DNA of 64,000 bases from Pestalotiopsis fici W106-1. Its lineage: Eukaryota; Ascomycota; Sordariomycetes; Amphisphaeriales; Sporocadaceae. The position numbers and the translations under genes were made by a program. The DNA is taken from NCBI RefSeq assembly GCF_000516985.1, contig NW_006917094.1, forward strand, positions 3,224,001 to 3,288,000. Direction: 5' to 3'. Under the pieces are notes generated by a model. That model saw only the letters and a list, made by a program, of their open reading frames with translations. It was not told the origin of the DNA and searched no databases. Positions 22,301-32,281 of the stretch are shown here, one piece after another (positions within the stretch are counted from its first letter, which is position 1; each line of letters opens with the position of its first letter).

Positions 22301-23166
22301 TCAACAGCAACAAGTTCGTCGAATGCTATCTGGGGAATGATCTCGAGAAGGAGCTATCTTTATCGCGAGAACAACTTATTGCTCTGGCGCAGCTGCTCGG
22401 CTCTGATTATACGGAGGGACTTCCGGGAGTTGGTCCTGTGACGGCAGTGGAGATTCTATCCGAGTTCCCTGGTATCCAAGGCCTCGAGGCTTTTCGTGAC
22501 TGGTGGAAAGAGGTGCAGCTTGAGAGTCGTCCTAAGGAAGCCGACGCTGGCTCTCCGTTCCGTAAGAAGTTTCGAAAGTCTCAAGCCACGAAGCTTTTTC
22601 TGCCATTGGGCTTCCCCAACCCGGCCGTTTTTGAGGCCTACATCAAACCCGAAGTTGATAGCAATCCCGAGCAATTTCAATGGGGTGTGCCCGACGTTGA
22701 AGGGCTACGCCGATTTCTCATGTCGACCATTGGCTGGAGCCCGGAACGTACCGATGAGGTTCTCGTCCCCGTGATACGGGACATGAATCGACGGGACGCC
22801 GAGGGCACACAGAGCAATATCACCAGATTTTTCGAAGGCAGCGTCGGTGTTGGTGCCAAAGAGGCTTTTGCACCAAGACAGAGAACTCAGACGAGTAAGC
22901 GCATGGTGAATGCAGTAAACAAGTTGCGCGCCAATGTTTCCGTGGATGGACAAAGCCTTGAAGCGCCTGTAGAGGTAGGCCAGGGCACTCCTGCTAGTGG
23001 CCGTAAACGAAAACAGCGAAACAATGCCGCCACAGCAGAGGATGATGGTGGTGAGGATGGGACGGCGGTTGAAAATGATGATATTGATGACGATTACGAA
23101 GATGGTACTGGCACAGGCCCGGCGAAATCAAAGAGGACTGGGAGAAGTCGAAAGACCAAGACATAG
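19378..23166 (+). CDS. rad2: Rad2/XPG structure-specific endonuclease (nucleotide excision repair)
   Basis: Single exon, 1262 residues, within the normal range for fungal Rad2/Rad13. It makes the 3' incision in nucleotide excision repair in the nucleus. The XPG N domain occupies about residues 1-100, starting MGVNGLWTVIQPCARPTNL and containing VFDGGAPALKRQT. A long acidic, disordered spacer follows (about 110-890), typical of XPG and used to contact TFIIH. The XPG I domain begins near residue 910, with catalytic acidic residues in APMEAEAQCAEL and VTDDSDIFLFGG. The helix-hairpin-helix region follows in LLGSDYTEGLPGVGPVTAVEIL. Near residue 1145 QSNITRFF fits a PCNA-interacting PIP box. The tail is Lys/Arg-rich and likely a nuclear localisation signal. 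There is no break or missing catalytic residue. Confidence 0.97.
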   Translation: MGVNGLWTVIQPCARPTNLATLNRKRLAVDASIWIYQFLKAVRDKEGNALRNSHVVGFFRRICKLLWFGIRPVFVFDGGAPALKRQTITSRKQRREGRREDAVRTAGKLLAVQMQRIAEEEGDKRKRQRELEKQGGERPEVVEPTEEIPDADKLVYVDELGMSQQERQKNRKFFKQDAYHLPDMHTSIEGMGKPDDPRIMSIAELEEYARQFNSGEDINLYDFSKIDFDGEFFKSLPPADRYNILNAARVRSRLRMGLSKEQLEEMFPNRMDFSRFQIERVQERNRLTQRLMKEAGMTGLDLTINGAARIAGEKDREYILVKNDGVEGGWALGVVSKEKDVGQMHKPIDVDALEFQYQKKEDEDEWEDEDDFEDVPIEGVNRLPKIPSHVREAAERRQQLYDSRREENGLEVPLEDEDEDSLFVQDPSKSIDSLFEADEEEDLDRAIAMSMKSQHHVESSQEEGEDEEFEDVPAPVWKQKAVDQAKPVTAASGSMIAHIVNNRANASIRKRRRSESVESDDEMDLSVALSKAKKKKTMRPTKPVAAPMFLSKPNPFGGPLPFEKLVWKSSIFAKKPEPGKSNTDGTAPRETLDDELAGGFVADDDMAGGFERDEEHEEMDNEAPRPLPPWMEQEDTDIRESMKTQRAREKEINEEDREAALEAEKRRQKEAIIEIESDEDDSDVEVLDAPPPQPPTAQEKPRLSPATLTRVDPPVPDPKALKDGELLPVNESDSKAVHDVEKASPPRSQRKTPSRQASSSPEPDFEFEEVDILGPQDTATEASNEQVESPEPEFEEVDVAVPAEDPIATEKVATEPTTHDVTSTTEIAGTSAKVVVDENGDMFIEDNEVEEEEYSDPEDKELLAQLAEEAEEHARFASQLNNKSEKENIEAYERELKALRTQQKKDRRDADEVTQVMITECQALLRFFGIPYITAPMEAEAQCAELVRLGLVDGIVTDDSDIFLFGGTRVYKNMFNSNKFVECYLGNDLEKELSLSREQLIALAQLLGSDYTEGLPGVGPVTAVEILSEFPGIQGLEAFRDWWKEVQLESRPKEADAGSPFRKKFRKSQATKLFLPLGFPNPAVFEAYIKPEVDSNPEQFQWGVPDVEGLRRFLMSTIGWSPERTDEVLVPVIRDMNRRDAEGTQSNITRFFEGSVGVGAKEAFAPRQRTQTSKRMVNAVNKLRANVSVDGQSLEAPVEVGQGTPASGRKRKQRNNAATAEDDGGEDGTAVENDDIDDDYEDGTGTGPAKSKRTGRSRKTKT

Positions 23167-23396
23167 ATCTAAATTCTCTCCATAGCTATCATATATTTGC
23201 GTATGTTGGCTATGAGCAATTCAAGTTGAACCGTGGTACTCATTCTCTTTTGCTGCAAGTGTACAACGTGTGCAAATTATTACATTGAATTTTTGATAAA
23301 TGACACCATGAGCATCGCTCCCCATTGTATTAATTCGTGGCAATCAAAAATCATTGATCTTGTCAACTTTATGTCTAATTTAGTCTATATCATCTC

Positions 23397-25091
23397 TCAG
23401 ACAGCAGTCTTCGGTCGCCCGTTCTCCGACTCTTGCTCCCTCGAAATATTATCCGCCCACGCTCTCGTGGGCGTACGCTGTCCATCCGCGGACGCCGGAC
23501 GAACTGGTGGTCCAGTCAACGGGCGCAGCTCGGCACGAGGCGGCACGGCGAGCATCTCGTTCAAGGCTACCATGGACTCGTTGGCCAGCCAAGTCGTGGC
23601 GCTCAGGCGGTCCTCGGACAGTTCCGCGCTCGGCATCCGGTGATAGCTTGTCTCGATGAGCGTTGATATCGTCACGGATAGTCTGTTTTTGGCAAGACAG
23701 GTTTGGTTAGTAAACTTCTGTGACTATTGATCTTTCAGGGGAGAAGGGGGATTCGAAAGATGTACTGAATTTTCGCACTGCGACACAATACTTGTCTTGT
23801 GAAAATCCCAAATTACTGACCTTCTTGTTTTCCGCCTGCTCAGCCTCAAGCTGGCGGCCCGGCTCAGCTTACTGAGCTTGCTGTGGTGACTGTGGTCGCC
23901 CGACTTGTGTGCCGAGTCAACAAGAGCGCCATGGCGATGGGTGAAAAAGTGTCGGCATGCAGGTATAGAGGCGCAGGCCTGGGCTCTCATGTTAGGACCT
24001 CGGTCGCAGCAAAGTCTGGATAGAAGAAGATCAACTCACGATGCCGAGGTACAACTCAATAACGCTACTAATCCAGACGGTCCATCCATACCACTGGCAT
24101 ATATTAGCATGGGGCAAAGTAGAGATCTATTATACTCGAGTCGTGGCTTACGGTCTTGTCATATTTTGTTGTCAAAATCCAAGTATAGTAGGTTCTTACG
24201 CAGCCAGCCGCGCAGGCACAAAATCCAGTACAGAAAAGAGCATAGAGGATAATGTGCTGCCTCCGCGGCAGCTGTAGTGCGGCCGTCATCTTGATCGGGA
24301 GGACGACTATGGCAAAGTCGGTAACCGTGTTGATGGTACCAGCCACGAGCAAATGCGCGGCCTCGTCGATACACTTTTGCGGTTGAGATGACAGAGTCCA
24401 GTAATCCGAAACCGGACTGTATAGGCCGTCTGTTAGTGTACCTAACAAATACGAAATAGTGGAAGTTTTGCCTTACCTGCACTGGAAGATGGTGATAAAC
24501 ATGAATAAAAGCCCGCTAACCACCACAAAGACGGCTATTGATACAACAATGACCGTCAGTCGTGATTCTGTGGTGTGGACGAGCCGGTAGAGCATTGCCA
24601 GGGTCGACAGCTTCACGAGGTTTGAGGAGATATCGAAAAGAACAAAAGTGACAAGGCTGCCGGAAGATCGCTGGTTAGAGGATACTGAGTATTGAGGTGA
24701 AGTCGGGCAATATAGATACCTCATTTGTGAGCTGGGGGAGTATTTTGTAAATGGGAGATCCCATACATGTACGTCCCAACCCAGTTCAAACTCGGAATAG
24801 ATGCTACAAACGGTCAGGGCGACGGAGGGGAACTGTTTCGGTCAGGTTTGAGCGTTCAGTCACCCTTGGGGAGGATTTTGGGAACCTTACAAACGCGATA
24901 AGGATAAGTATATCATCGAGTCCAAAGCTTCTAACAACACGCAGTCGAGTATATACACGCATAACCAAGATCAGGGCTACCAAGACCGTCAACGTGATGG
25001 CGACAATCTTGCCGGCGGGTCCTCGCGTAATAGGGTGATCATAGTTTGGCGTCGGCCAAGAAGCCAACACGGATGCGGGTGGGAGCCTCAT
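23397..25091 (-). CDS. Seven-helix rhodopsin-fold (Pth11-like) integral membrane protein
   Basis: Seven exons are inferred (25091-24891, 24832-24720, 24656-24477, 24416-24152, 24093-24040, 23978-23821, 23682-23397), about 418 residues. The reading matches the fungal rhodopsin domain (PF20684): IVAITLTVLVALILVMRVYTR, SFGLDDILILIAF, a long loop ending in WDLP, NLVKLSTLAMLYRLV, the FITIFQC(S)PVSDYW motif, DEAAHLLVAGTINTVTDFAIVVLPI, RTYYTW and YGWTVWISSVIELYLGI. Seven hydrophobic helices precede a cytoplasmic tail of about 150 residues. Pth11-type proteins are putative GPCRs for surface sensing in plant- and insect-associated fungi. This one lacks the N-terminal CFEM domain of Pth11 itself and starts just before helix 1. 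All joins have matching phase; the sixth exon boundary is least certain. The ligand is unknown. Confidence 0.8.
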
Positions 25092-26546
25092 AGTCGTCGG
25101 CGTTGGTGTCGCTGGGCATTGTCTATGATGAAGATGTTGCGGAGCATCCTTGACTAGTTGTATGCCCAGAGAAAAGTACAGCAGATCATATACAGCTGCT
25201 CGTTCACTCAAAAACAACAGCCATATCGAGAAACGCATCGCACGGTCGTTGTCGTCCGGTGCGTCTCTATTTTTATGAGCTGATCTTGATCATCCTAGTC
25301 AACGGCTCCTGCTGAAACCAAGCGGCAAGGCTTCGCCAGCATGTCTGACCTCGAGTCCATCTGGAGCCGGGGTGGCGAGCCCGAGGTAAGCCAATGAAGC
25401 CATGGTTCCGAACGATTGGCGCCTGGAGATTGTCTAGTGCACAGATATTGTGAGACACAATTCTGTAGCTGTATCATGCTAGGGCTGGTAAGGAAAACCA
25501 TGTTTGCCCTGATATGTCATGTGGAGCTGATGGGTTGCTAATAGTGAGACCCATGCACCTGCGGGCAGGAAACTTTCTTTTTCTCTTCCTTTTACATGCC
25601 GAATACAAAGCCACTGTCCATATCATGTATCTGAAACTTCGCAAATCTACGGGTTCCTGCATGATCAATTCTCCACGATGAGCTGGATATTAATGACAAT
25701 CTGCTCCTTTTTGGTCATGCCAAGTAGACGAGTTGGGACCAGCTTCCATGTATGAACCGCCAGCTTGGGTCTCTGTGGGTTTGCTCCCTCTGTGCTGAAA
25801 GGGCAAATCAAGGCGAGGTTGCGTGGATGATGCAAACCCAAAGAAATCATGACGACTTTAGTGACAGCTCATTTTATGCTCGTTTGACATTTTATTCCCG
25901 GTATCGAATCGAGCGCATATCGGATCATACCCACCGGAAGCACAAGCATATCGTTGCCGGAATTCAGAGAGAGAAAAAAGAGAAGAAAAGAGAGAAAGAG
26001 AAAGAAATTCGTAAAACAAAATTATTCCATTGAGGCTATTCCACTAGATACTGCCCTGCTTCGCATCGTCAGATCTTCACCATTTTATCCTACACTTCTC
26101 ACACTGGCAAAACATGTCAAGCCCGACGTCCATTCGATAGCCTCCCAGCTGTAAGATAATGACTAGTAATATTTATCAACCCTGTAAAATCATTCACCAA
26201 TTCCTCGTTCCAAGTCTTCTTGAAGTTGGCCCCTTGGATTTTCTTGAGCGTGTCCAACTCTCCCTACTATGCAGCTTAGAGCATCACCATCATGTCGTCT
26301 TTGATGCTCTCGTGAATCAGAGGTCCATGCAGTAGCGTCCAAATTACATCCTGTTCATGATTTCTTGTTGAATTGCAACCGGTGCCAGGTCACTATTAGT
26401 TGGCAAGTATTGAAAAAATCGTCTTACATCGACTTTAAACGGGATTGAGGGTCTCTAAGAGTCAATGGTTCGATTTGCGAAAGCTCCGGCAAGGTGAACT
26501 TGAGCGGCTTCCTTGATCAAGAGGAGAAGCTCGGGCGCTATGTGAA

Positions 26547-26560
26547 GTGTGTGTGTGTGT
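26547..26560. repeat. (GT)n microsatellite
   Basis: Seven GT units in the gene-poor block. No associated gene. Confidence 0.65.
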
Positions 26561-26819
26561 ACTCTTGTTATCTCTTTACTGGAAGATTGATGCTCATAGT
26601 CTTGTTTCTTTGCTAGTGTTCTGAGTAGTAGGCCTGCCAGCAGCCACATGGAGTGTGGTGCAAGTGACTGATGCGTATAACTTTTCGGGGAAGACACGCT
26701 GGCATGTTTCTTGGGCTGTGGACATGATGTCGGATTGGAATTGTAGGCGTGGGAAGTTTCAAATACAAAAAAAATGAGTGGCTTGAAAAGAAGTGACGGG
26801 AATTGGTGGGTATCTGTGG

Positions 26820-27110
26820 TTTATTGAAGATAGGAAAAGAGAAGAGAACAATTGGGAGGAAGAGAGGGGGGAAGAGGGGTATATATAGGGAGGAGGAAAA
26901 GAAACAAAAAAGGAGGGAAAGAGAGAAAAAAGAGAAGAAGAGAAAGGGGGGGGGGGGAAGGGGGGAGGGANNNNNNNNNNNNNNNNNNNNNNNNNNNNNN
27001 NNNNNNNNNNNNNNNNNNNNNNNNNNNNNNNNNNNNNNNNNNNNNNNNNNNNNNNNNNNNNNNNNNNNNNGGGGGGGGGGAACGAGAAGTAGAGGAAAAG
27101 AAAGAGGAAG
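26820..27110. repeat. Purine-rich (G/A) tract interrupted by the gap
   Basis: From about 26820 to the gap the plus strand is almost entirely A and G, ending in runs of up to 13 G. After the gap it resumes with ten G and further A/G-rich sequence to about 27110. Such strand-asymmetric purine tracts are hard to sequence, which explains the gap. They can also form triplex or G-quadruplex structures. Confidence 0.75.
26971..27070. other. Assembly gap (100 N)
   Basis: Exactly 100 N. The round number suggests a placeholder gap of unknown true size. Both flanks are G homopolymers, so the missing sequence is probably more of the same purine tract. Confidence 0.98.
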
Positions 27111-27536
27111 AGCGGTCCCCTTATCCAAATGAGTAAAAGCCGAATGGCATGGTAGTTGACGAGAAGGAGCGCGGTGATTATCATACCTGCCGTATATTTT
27201 GCCACTCTTCTTTCAATCTGGCCCAGCCAAGCAAGCACGCACTTACTGTAGTCATCACACAATCATGAGAGCGAAGTTGCCGCTGTTGGAACGTCATGTC
27301 ATCCACTCGTAAATGTCCCGTGCATTATATGCAAACAATAGCCCAGAGAGACACAAATGGAACAATTTTCACGGCGCGACAAACTGATCCTTGTCACTGG
27401 GTCGGGGACGGACAGAAGCGTAAGCACAAAGTCTTGGGTGATATATGTGTTTTCAGCTATAAATCAATTTCAAATAATGCAGAATCTTCTCGGATAATTA
27501 TTATCCTTAGGTTGCTGCGTTTTGAGTTCGCCTTTT

Positions 27537-27812
27537 TCCCTGGGAAGCTTTGTCTTAGGGATACTCGATTCTTAGGAAGCCCTACCCTTAAGAAACTCTG
27601 TCCTTAGGAAGCCTCTATTCATAGGATGATTAGGAAGTCTATCTCCGGAAAGCGTTATTCCTGGGAAGCTAATCTTCAGGAAGGTTTGTCCTTGGGAGGT
27701 CTAGTCTCAGGAGCGTCTCGTTATAGGGATCCTTTCCTTAAGAGACTCTGATCCTGGGAAAGTCTGGTCCTGGGAGAGTCTGGTCCTGGGAAGTTTTTCC
27801 TAAGGAACCTTT
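27537..27812. repeat. Degenerate ~16-bp minisatellite (about 17 units)
   Basis: The plus strand can be cut into about 17 diverged units of 13-18 bases around the consensus TCCTTGGGAAGTCTGG. The clearest adjacent copies are near 27747-27795 (TCCTGGGAAAGTCTGG, TCCTGGGAGAGTCTGG, TCCTGGGAAGTTTT). Many units contain a near-palindromic TCCTNNGGA core. Units become more diverged toward the left edge. It abuts an AT-rich island on the right. Confidence 0.72.
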
Positions 27813-28010
27813 TGTGATTTTTTTTTTATTTAAAAATAGGTTGGAACTCCTTTATGATTTTAAAATTCTTTTTTCCCTCTTTTTTCTTTTTTCTCTCTCT
27901 TTTTTTCTTTTCTAAAAAATTATAATAAATTTTCTTTATATTATATCGGACACTTTAGATATAAAATAAATTATATTAAAGGGAGCCGAGCAAATATATA
28001 AACGTGGCAC
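27813..28010. repeat. AT-rich, polypyrimidine island
   Basis: A sharply AT-rich stretch with T/C runs (near 27865-27915) followed by AAATTATAATAAATT-type sequence. It is unlike the surrounding composition. An old repeat eroded by C-to-T mutation (RIP) is one explanation, but no element ends are visible. Confidence 0.55.
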
Positions 28011-29504
28011 GTCCGCTAAAGCAAGTTAGACTGTTAATATCGTGCAATAAGCAAGCCGTATTTCGGATTTGAGAAGAAATTCTTTTATATCTTTTGTCCT
28101 AATTGTAATGGAATAGTCCTCGGGTTTATACTTGAAGCTATTGGACGTCTGAGGACGCAGATGAAGGGATGTCCTAAAGGGAATAATGATGAATCCTCCA
28201 GCTATAGTGGGAATCCAAGAGAGCTGCATACATTTACCCTAGACCATCCCTCTATTTGAAGGCAGTCAACATCTAGTGGAGGAGTAGTCACCACTTTCTT
28301 GGACAGGGACACTTTAACTTAGCCGAACTTTGGACGAGCAGCCTTGAAATCAGCCACATCCATAGACGTCCTTATGGTCCGATAAGCCTTGAAAGAGAGA
28401 TTCCCAACCCAGCTGCAGGACAACAACCTGATCGAATCCGGATAGGGACTAAAGTGAACGACATAATATTTGGGCTCGTCCACTCAATGATCTCTTGACG
28501 TTGGATGCCACTTGGCAAAATCAAGTAACAGGAATTGATCTCGGAATCGATGCTAAACCCAAAGCGACATCTTCACACCTGGGGTCTTGCATACGAAGTA
28601 CAAGTCACTTTATCCATTTACATACTTTCCCTTTTGGATCATCCAAGGAACAACGACGAAGCTGGCCAAGAAAGACTTGAAACAAGGCGGATATAAGGAG
28701 ATAAGTGAAAGGAGAACGGATATATGGAAATATGTAGGTCAAGGCAAGGTTCTCTACCTATTATTGCTGATCTCTAGCTGCCAAGCACCAACCATATGCT
28801 GACGTAACAAAGTAAAACATAGTTGGCGAGCCATAATCTGACTTACGCATACTTTAGCATATAGTTTTGTTTATACTACATTGGCTGATGAAAATTGGCA
28901 GAGAAAGATAAATGGTGGAGTGTAAGCATTTATAATTGGGTGTGAGGGTGTGAGCAAATCAGCAAAGACAAGACACCTTCTAATATTCGAGCCAGTTCCG
29001 CGGGCCTTTCTCTTTTGTTCCTACACGACTGACTACCCGGCCACTCTAGGCCTTGGCTGGAGCAAAACACAAAGGCTAAAAGTTAGGACTTAGACTGCCG
29101 GCCCTCCACATACCGGTGCAACCTAGTTTAAACCATCTCCAGGGTTCCGAGTTTGTCTCCCCCGCGGATTTGCGGGGCAGCTATTTCCCGGTGGAGACGA
29201 GTATCGCAGATGAAGGATTGGGAAGAAGCGGGCGGGCAAACCCAAGAAGAGAGGGGCAGTCAAAGTAGGGATATATTACGTATCGCTTTTTCCTCCGTCT
29301 CAAGGTATCGGATCCTGGTGTACACTATCCGTGTTCAGTGGAGATATATAATTTAGTACGAGTGAGATAGACCTGAAGAACGAGGAAACCCTTTCAAGGA
29401 CGTCCCATTTTCCTTCTTTTCCACACACACAAACACATACACACACCACAAGCTTTCATCACTACCCAGGTGCAAATACTGTTTGTGGTAGTTGATCGCC
29501 AAGC

Positions 29505-30932
29505 ATGTCGTCCTACACTGTCCCGTTTGTTATCAATGGCCAAGAGCGCCGCCCCGAAAAGACGTTTGACGTTGTGTCACCCGACACGGGCAAGGTGCTG
29601 CACCAGTGCGGTATAGCCACCGAGACCGAGGTGCGCGACGCCGTGGACGCAGCTGCAAAGGCACTGCCGAAATGGAAGGCCACAACGCCGATCCAGCGCC
29701 GCGATATCATCCTCAAGGCCGCCGAGATCTTTGATAAGCGGCGCGAGGAGCTCAAGCCGTATATGCAGGAGGCAGTGGCCGCGGCACCGGGCTGGGCTGC
29801 TTTCAACATTGACACCACCATTGACATTGTCAAGGATGTCGCTGGTCGCATCAGCTCCATCACTGGAACCATCCCGACGCTGGCGGACCCAAATGTTTCA
29901 GCCATGGTCGTCAAGGAGCCCTACGGTGTGGTCCTGGCCATTGCTCCCTGGAATGCGCCATACATTCTGGGTACCCGCTCGGTGCTCTTCCCCCTCGCTG
30001 CAGGCAACACGGTCGTCTTCAAGGGCTCCGAGCTATCGCCAAGAGTGTTCTGGGCCATTACGGATGTCTTTAGGGAGGCTGGTCTTCCCGACGGTGTGCT
30101 CAACTTCATCTCCACGGACCCTGCTCACGCTGCCGAAGTCACGACAGCCCTGATTGCACACCCCGAAGTCAAAAAGGTCAATTTCACGGGATCTACTGCT
30201 GTGGGAAGAATCATTGGCAAGCTTGCAGGCCAGTACCTCAAGCCAGTCGTCCAGGAGCTGGGCGGCAAGGCCCCGGCCATCATCTGGGAGGATGCCAACC
30301 TTGACATCGCCGCTGAGCAGTGCACTCTGGGCGCATTCATGTTCTCTGGACAGATCTGCATGAGCACGGAAAAGATTCTGGTCCACAAGAAGATCAGCCA
30401 GGAATTCAAGAAGAAATTCTTGGAAAAGATTGATGCAGTTTTCTCGTCATCCGGTGACGCCCCTGTCCTCATCAACACCAATGGTGTCGACAAGGTCAAG
30501 AAGCTTCTGCAGGACGCCGTGGACAAGGGCGGCAAGGTGCTGAATGGTGACTTTAATGCCGAGGAAAAGTCCAAGACCCGGCTGCGGCCCCTCGTCATTG
30601 ACGGCATCACCTCGGAGATGGACATTTACAAGACAGAGTCATTTGGGCCATCTGTCAGCTTGATTGAGATCGAGACCGAGGAAGAGGCTCTGCGCATTGC
30701 CAACGATACCGAGTATGGTCTGACCTCGGCCGTCTTTACCGAGGATCTGAGGACTGGCTTGAGGTTCGCCAAGGGCATCGAGTCCGGCGCGGTTCACATC
30801 AACAACATGACCATCCACGACGAGTCTGCGCTTGCTCACGGCGGCTGCAAGTCGAGTGGTTATGGCAGATTTAACGCCACTGCAGGGTTGGAGGAATGGT
30901 TACGCACAAAAACGATTACATGGCGTAACTAG
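29505..30932 (+). CDS. NAD(P)-dependent aldehyde dehydrogenase (vanillin/salicylaldehyde DH-like)
   Basis: Single exon, 475 residues, the normal length for a cytosolic aldehyde dehydrogenase. It oxidises aldehydes to acids with NAD(P)+. Visible signatures are the active-site glutamate Glu251 in VQELGGKAP, the catalytic Cys285 in FSGQICMST, the oxyanion Asn in APWNAPYI, the cofactor loop NFTGSTAVGR, and the C-terminal ESFGPSVSLIEI and HGGCKSSGYGRF. The sequence resembles the fungal aromatic aldehyde dehydrogenase group, in which GGCKxSGYGRF is common; that substrate assignment is inference. There is no targeting peptide. The ATG at 29505 is preceded by a CA- and CT-rich leader. Confidence 0.93.
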   Translation: MSSYTVPFVINGQERRPEKTFDVVSPDTGKVLHQCGIATETEVRDAVDAAAKALPKWKATTPIQRRDIILKAAEIFDKRREELKPYMQEAVAAAPGWAAFNIDTTIDIVKDVAGRISSITGTIPTLADPNVSAMVVKEPYGVVLAIAPWNAPYILGTRSVLFPLAAGNTVVFKGSELSPRVFWAITDVFREAGLPDGVLNFISTDPAHAAEVTTALIAHPEVKKVNFTGSTAVGRIIGKLAGQYLKPVVQELGGKAPAIIWEDANLDIAAEQCTLGAFMFSGQICMSTEKILVHKKISQEFKKKFLEKIDAVFSSSGDAPVLINTNGVDKVKKLLQDAVDKGGKVLNGDFNAEEKSKTRLRPLVIDGITSEMDIYKTESFGPSVSLIEIETEEEALRIANDTEYGLTSAVFTEDLRTGLRFAKGIESGAVHINNMTIHDESALAHGGCKSSGYGRFNATAGLEEWLRTKTITWRN

Positions 30933-31392
30933 TAATATTAAATATACGAAGGAAAGCAATTGATTCAAGGACAAGTTGGTCTGCGTGGAACGTGTGTATG
31001 ATAAAACACTCGTTGATATTTCTTCCCTCGTCCGGATAACGTGCTTAAGCGAGGGAATTCCGTAGATTCAGAATTTATAAGACAAGTCACATGGCTTGCA
31101 ATTATGAAAGACAAGAAAAAGCAATTATACACATCATGTCTACAAATTTTGACTGCTTACAATATGCACTCTTGAACGGGCACAATTCCGCTTGTACCTA
31201 GGTACCCCAGCAAGCTATACAATAATTAGTGGGCCCAAGCTCCTTCTGTCGTGAAGGCAATTGAGCAACCGGCAAGAGGAAAAAAATAAGTAGAACGTCA
31301 TTCGATATCACCATTTTCTCTCCCATTTCAAAACCACACGATTAACTTCACATACCCGTCACTGTCGCAATAATAAGAAATAGCCCACAATA
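30933..31392. other. Intergenic, no gene seen
   Basis: Separates two genes in the same orientation. Holds the aldehyde dehydrogenase 3' end and the promoter of the next gene. No repeat or RNA gene seen. Confidence 0.5.
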
Positions 31393-32024
31393 ATGGGTTC
31401 TGGCGCTTCCAAGACGGCGCAGTCCACCGCGCGCAAATTCCCTACTCGAGCACCAGGAGGCGCTGCTGTTCCCCCGTCCTCGAGACCGGCCGCTCCCAGG
31501 GCGGCGGCGCCACCACCAGCTTCAGCAAGAGTGCCAAAAGCTTCCACAACAAAAGATGAGGGTATGTAGGACTTGAATACGGATGCATCGATTCTAGGGC
31601 TGACATGGAAACAGCAATCACTACCGATGGCGGTGACCCAGACCACATGACAAGCCCAGACTTCTCGCAGCGGTTGAGACAAATGGGCGTCGCGACGCCG
31701 AACCCGACCCTATCCAACTCATCGATAGCGACGCCCGCTTCGCCGGCCCAAGGTGTATCTGCGCAAGGACCGAGATATCCGGTAGCATCTCAGAACCAGA
31801 CCCTCACTGTCTTGCAAGCCCGGCAACGCCTCGAAGAGCAAATCGAGTTGCAGCAGGAGAACCCGGCCACTGGGCGCAACTTTGCCGACGTAGGGACGCT
31901 TAGACAAGCTCTGGTCATGAAGGGACTGGGCGTTCCAAACACAGATATCGAGAAGCGGCTGCGCTTGAGGAACGGTGTCGTGGCCAGAATCGAGTCAGGA
32001 GGTGTCATTTCACCACTGAACTAA
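31393..32024 (+). CDS. Putative N-myristoylated conserved fungal protein, function unknown
   Basis: Two exons (31393-31561 and 31615-32024) encode about 192 residues. The start MGSGASK fits the N-myristoylation consensus (Gly2, Ser6, Lys7), suggesting membrane tethering. Residues 8-55 are Ala/Pro/Arg-rich and likely disordered. The middle is Ser/Pro/Gln-rich. The C-terminal third is folded-looking: a predicted helix TVLQARQRLEEQIELQQEN, then GRNFADVGTLRQALVMKG and TDIEKRLRLRNGVVARI. This last part resembles a small helix-turn-helix-like module, with a DVGTLRQAL helix, a VPNTDIEKRL helix and a basic stretch. The intron (GTATGT/CAG) gives phase 1 and joins cleanly. I do not recognise a named family; function is unknown. 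Confidence 0.75.
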
Positions 32025-32281
32025 ACGCTCGTGGACGACGTACCTATATGAATTCATGGCTAATGACAACATTTGTATAAATCGTAGTTAATTTTTGCCC
32101 GTTACTCGGGCTTTTGAATCAGGTACGTTGCTCCTCTTTGTGCGCCTTGGCGAAATACAAACGATGTCCCATGAGAAACTAATGATGCCCATAAAGTCAA
32201 ATCCATTAAACTCCAGTCCCATCCTGTACTAGGTCACATTGATGCCTCTCAACGTTCAACTCCTCTCGAGCAGCTGGCAGC

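Larger units (their letters stand above)
25092..29504. other. 4.4-kb gene-poor, repeat-rich block with an assembly gap
   Basis: No supported gene. It contains a (GT)n tract, a purine-rich tract broken by a 100-N gap, a degenerate 16-bp minisatellite, an AT-rich island and short, possibly eroded coding stretches around 28.3-28.8 kb. The last 450 bases form the CA- and CT-rich upstream region of the aldehyde dehydrogenase gene. Confidence 0.5.

Noticed and set aside
29513..29914. 133-codon open frame on the minus strand
   Set aside because: Antisense to the aldehyde dehydrogenase coding sequence; no independent support.
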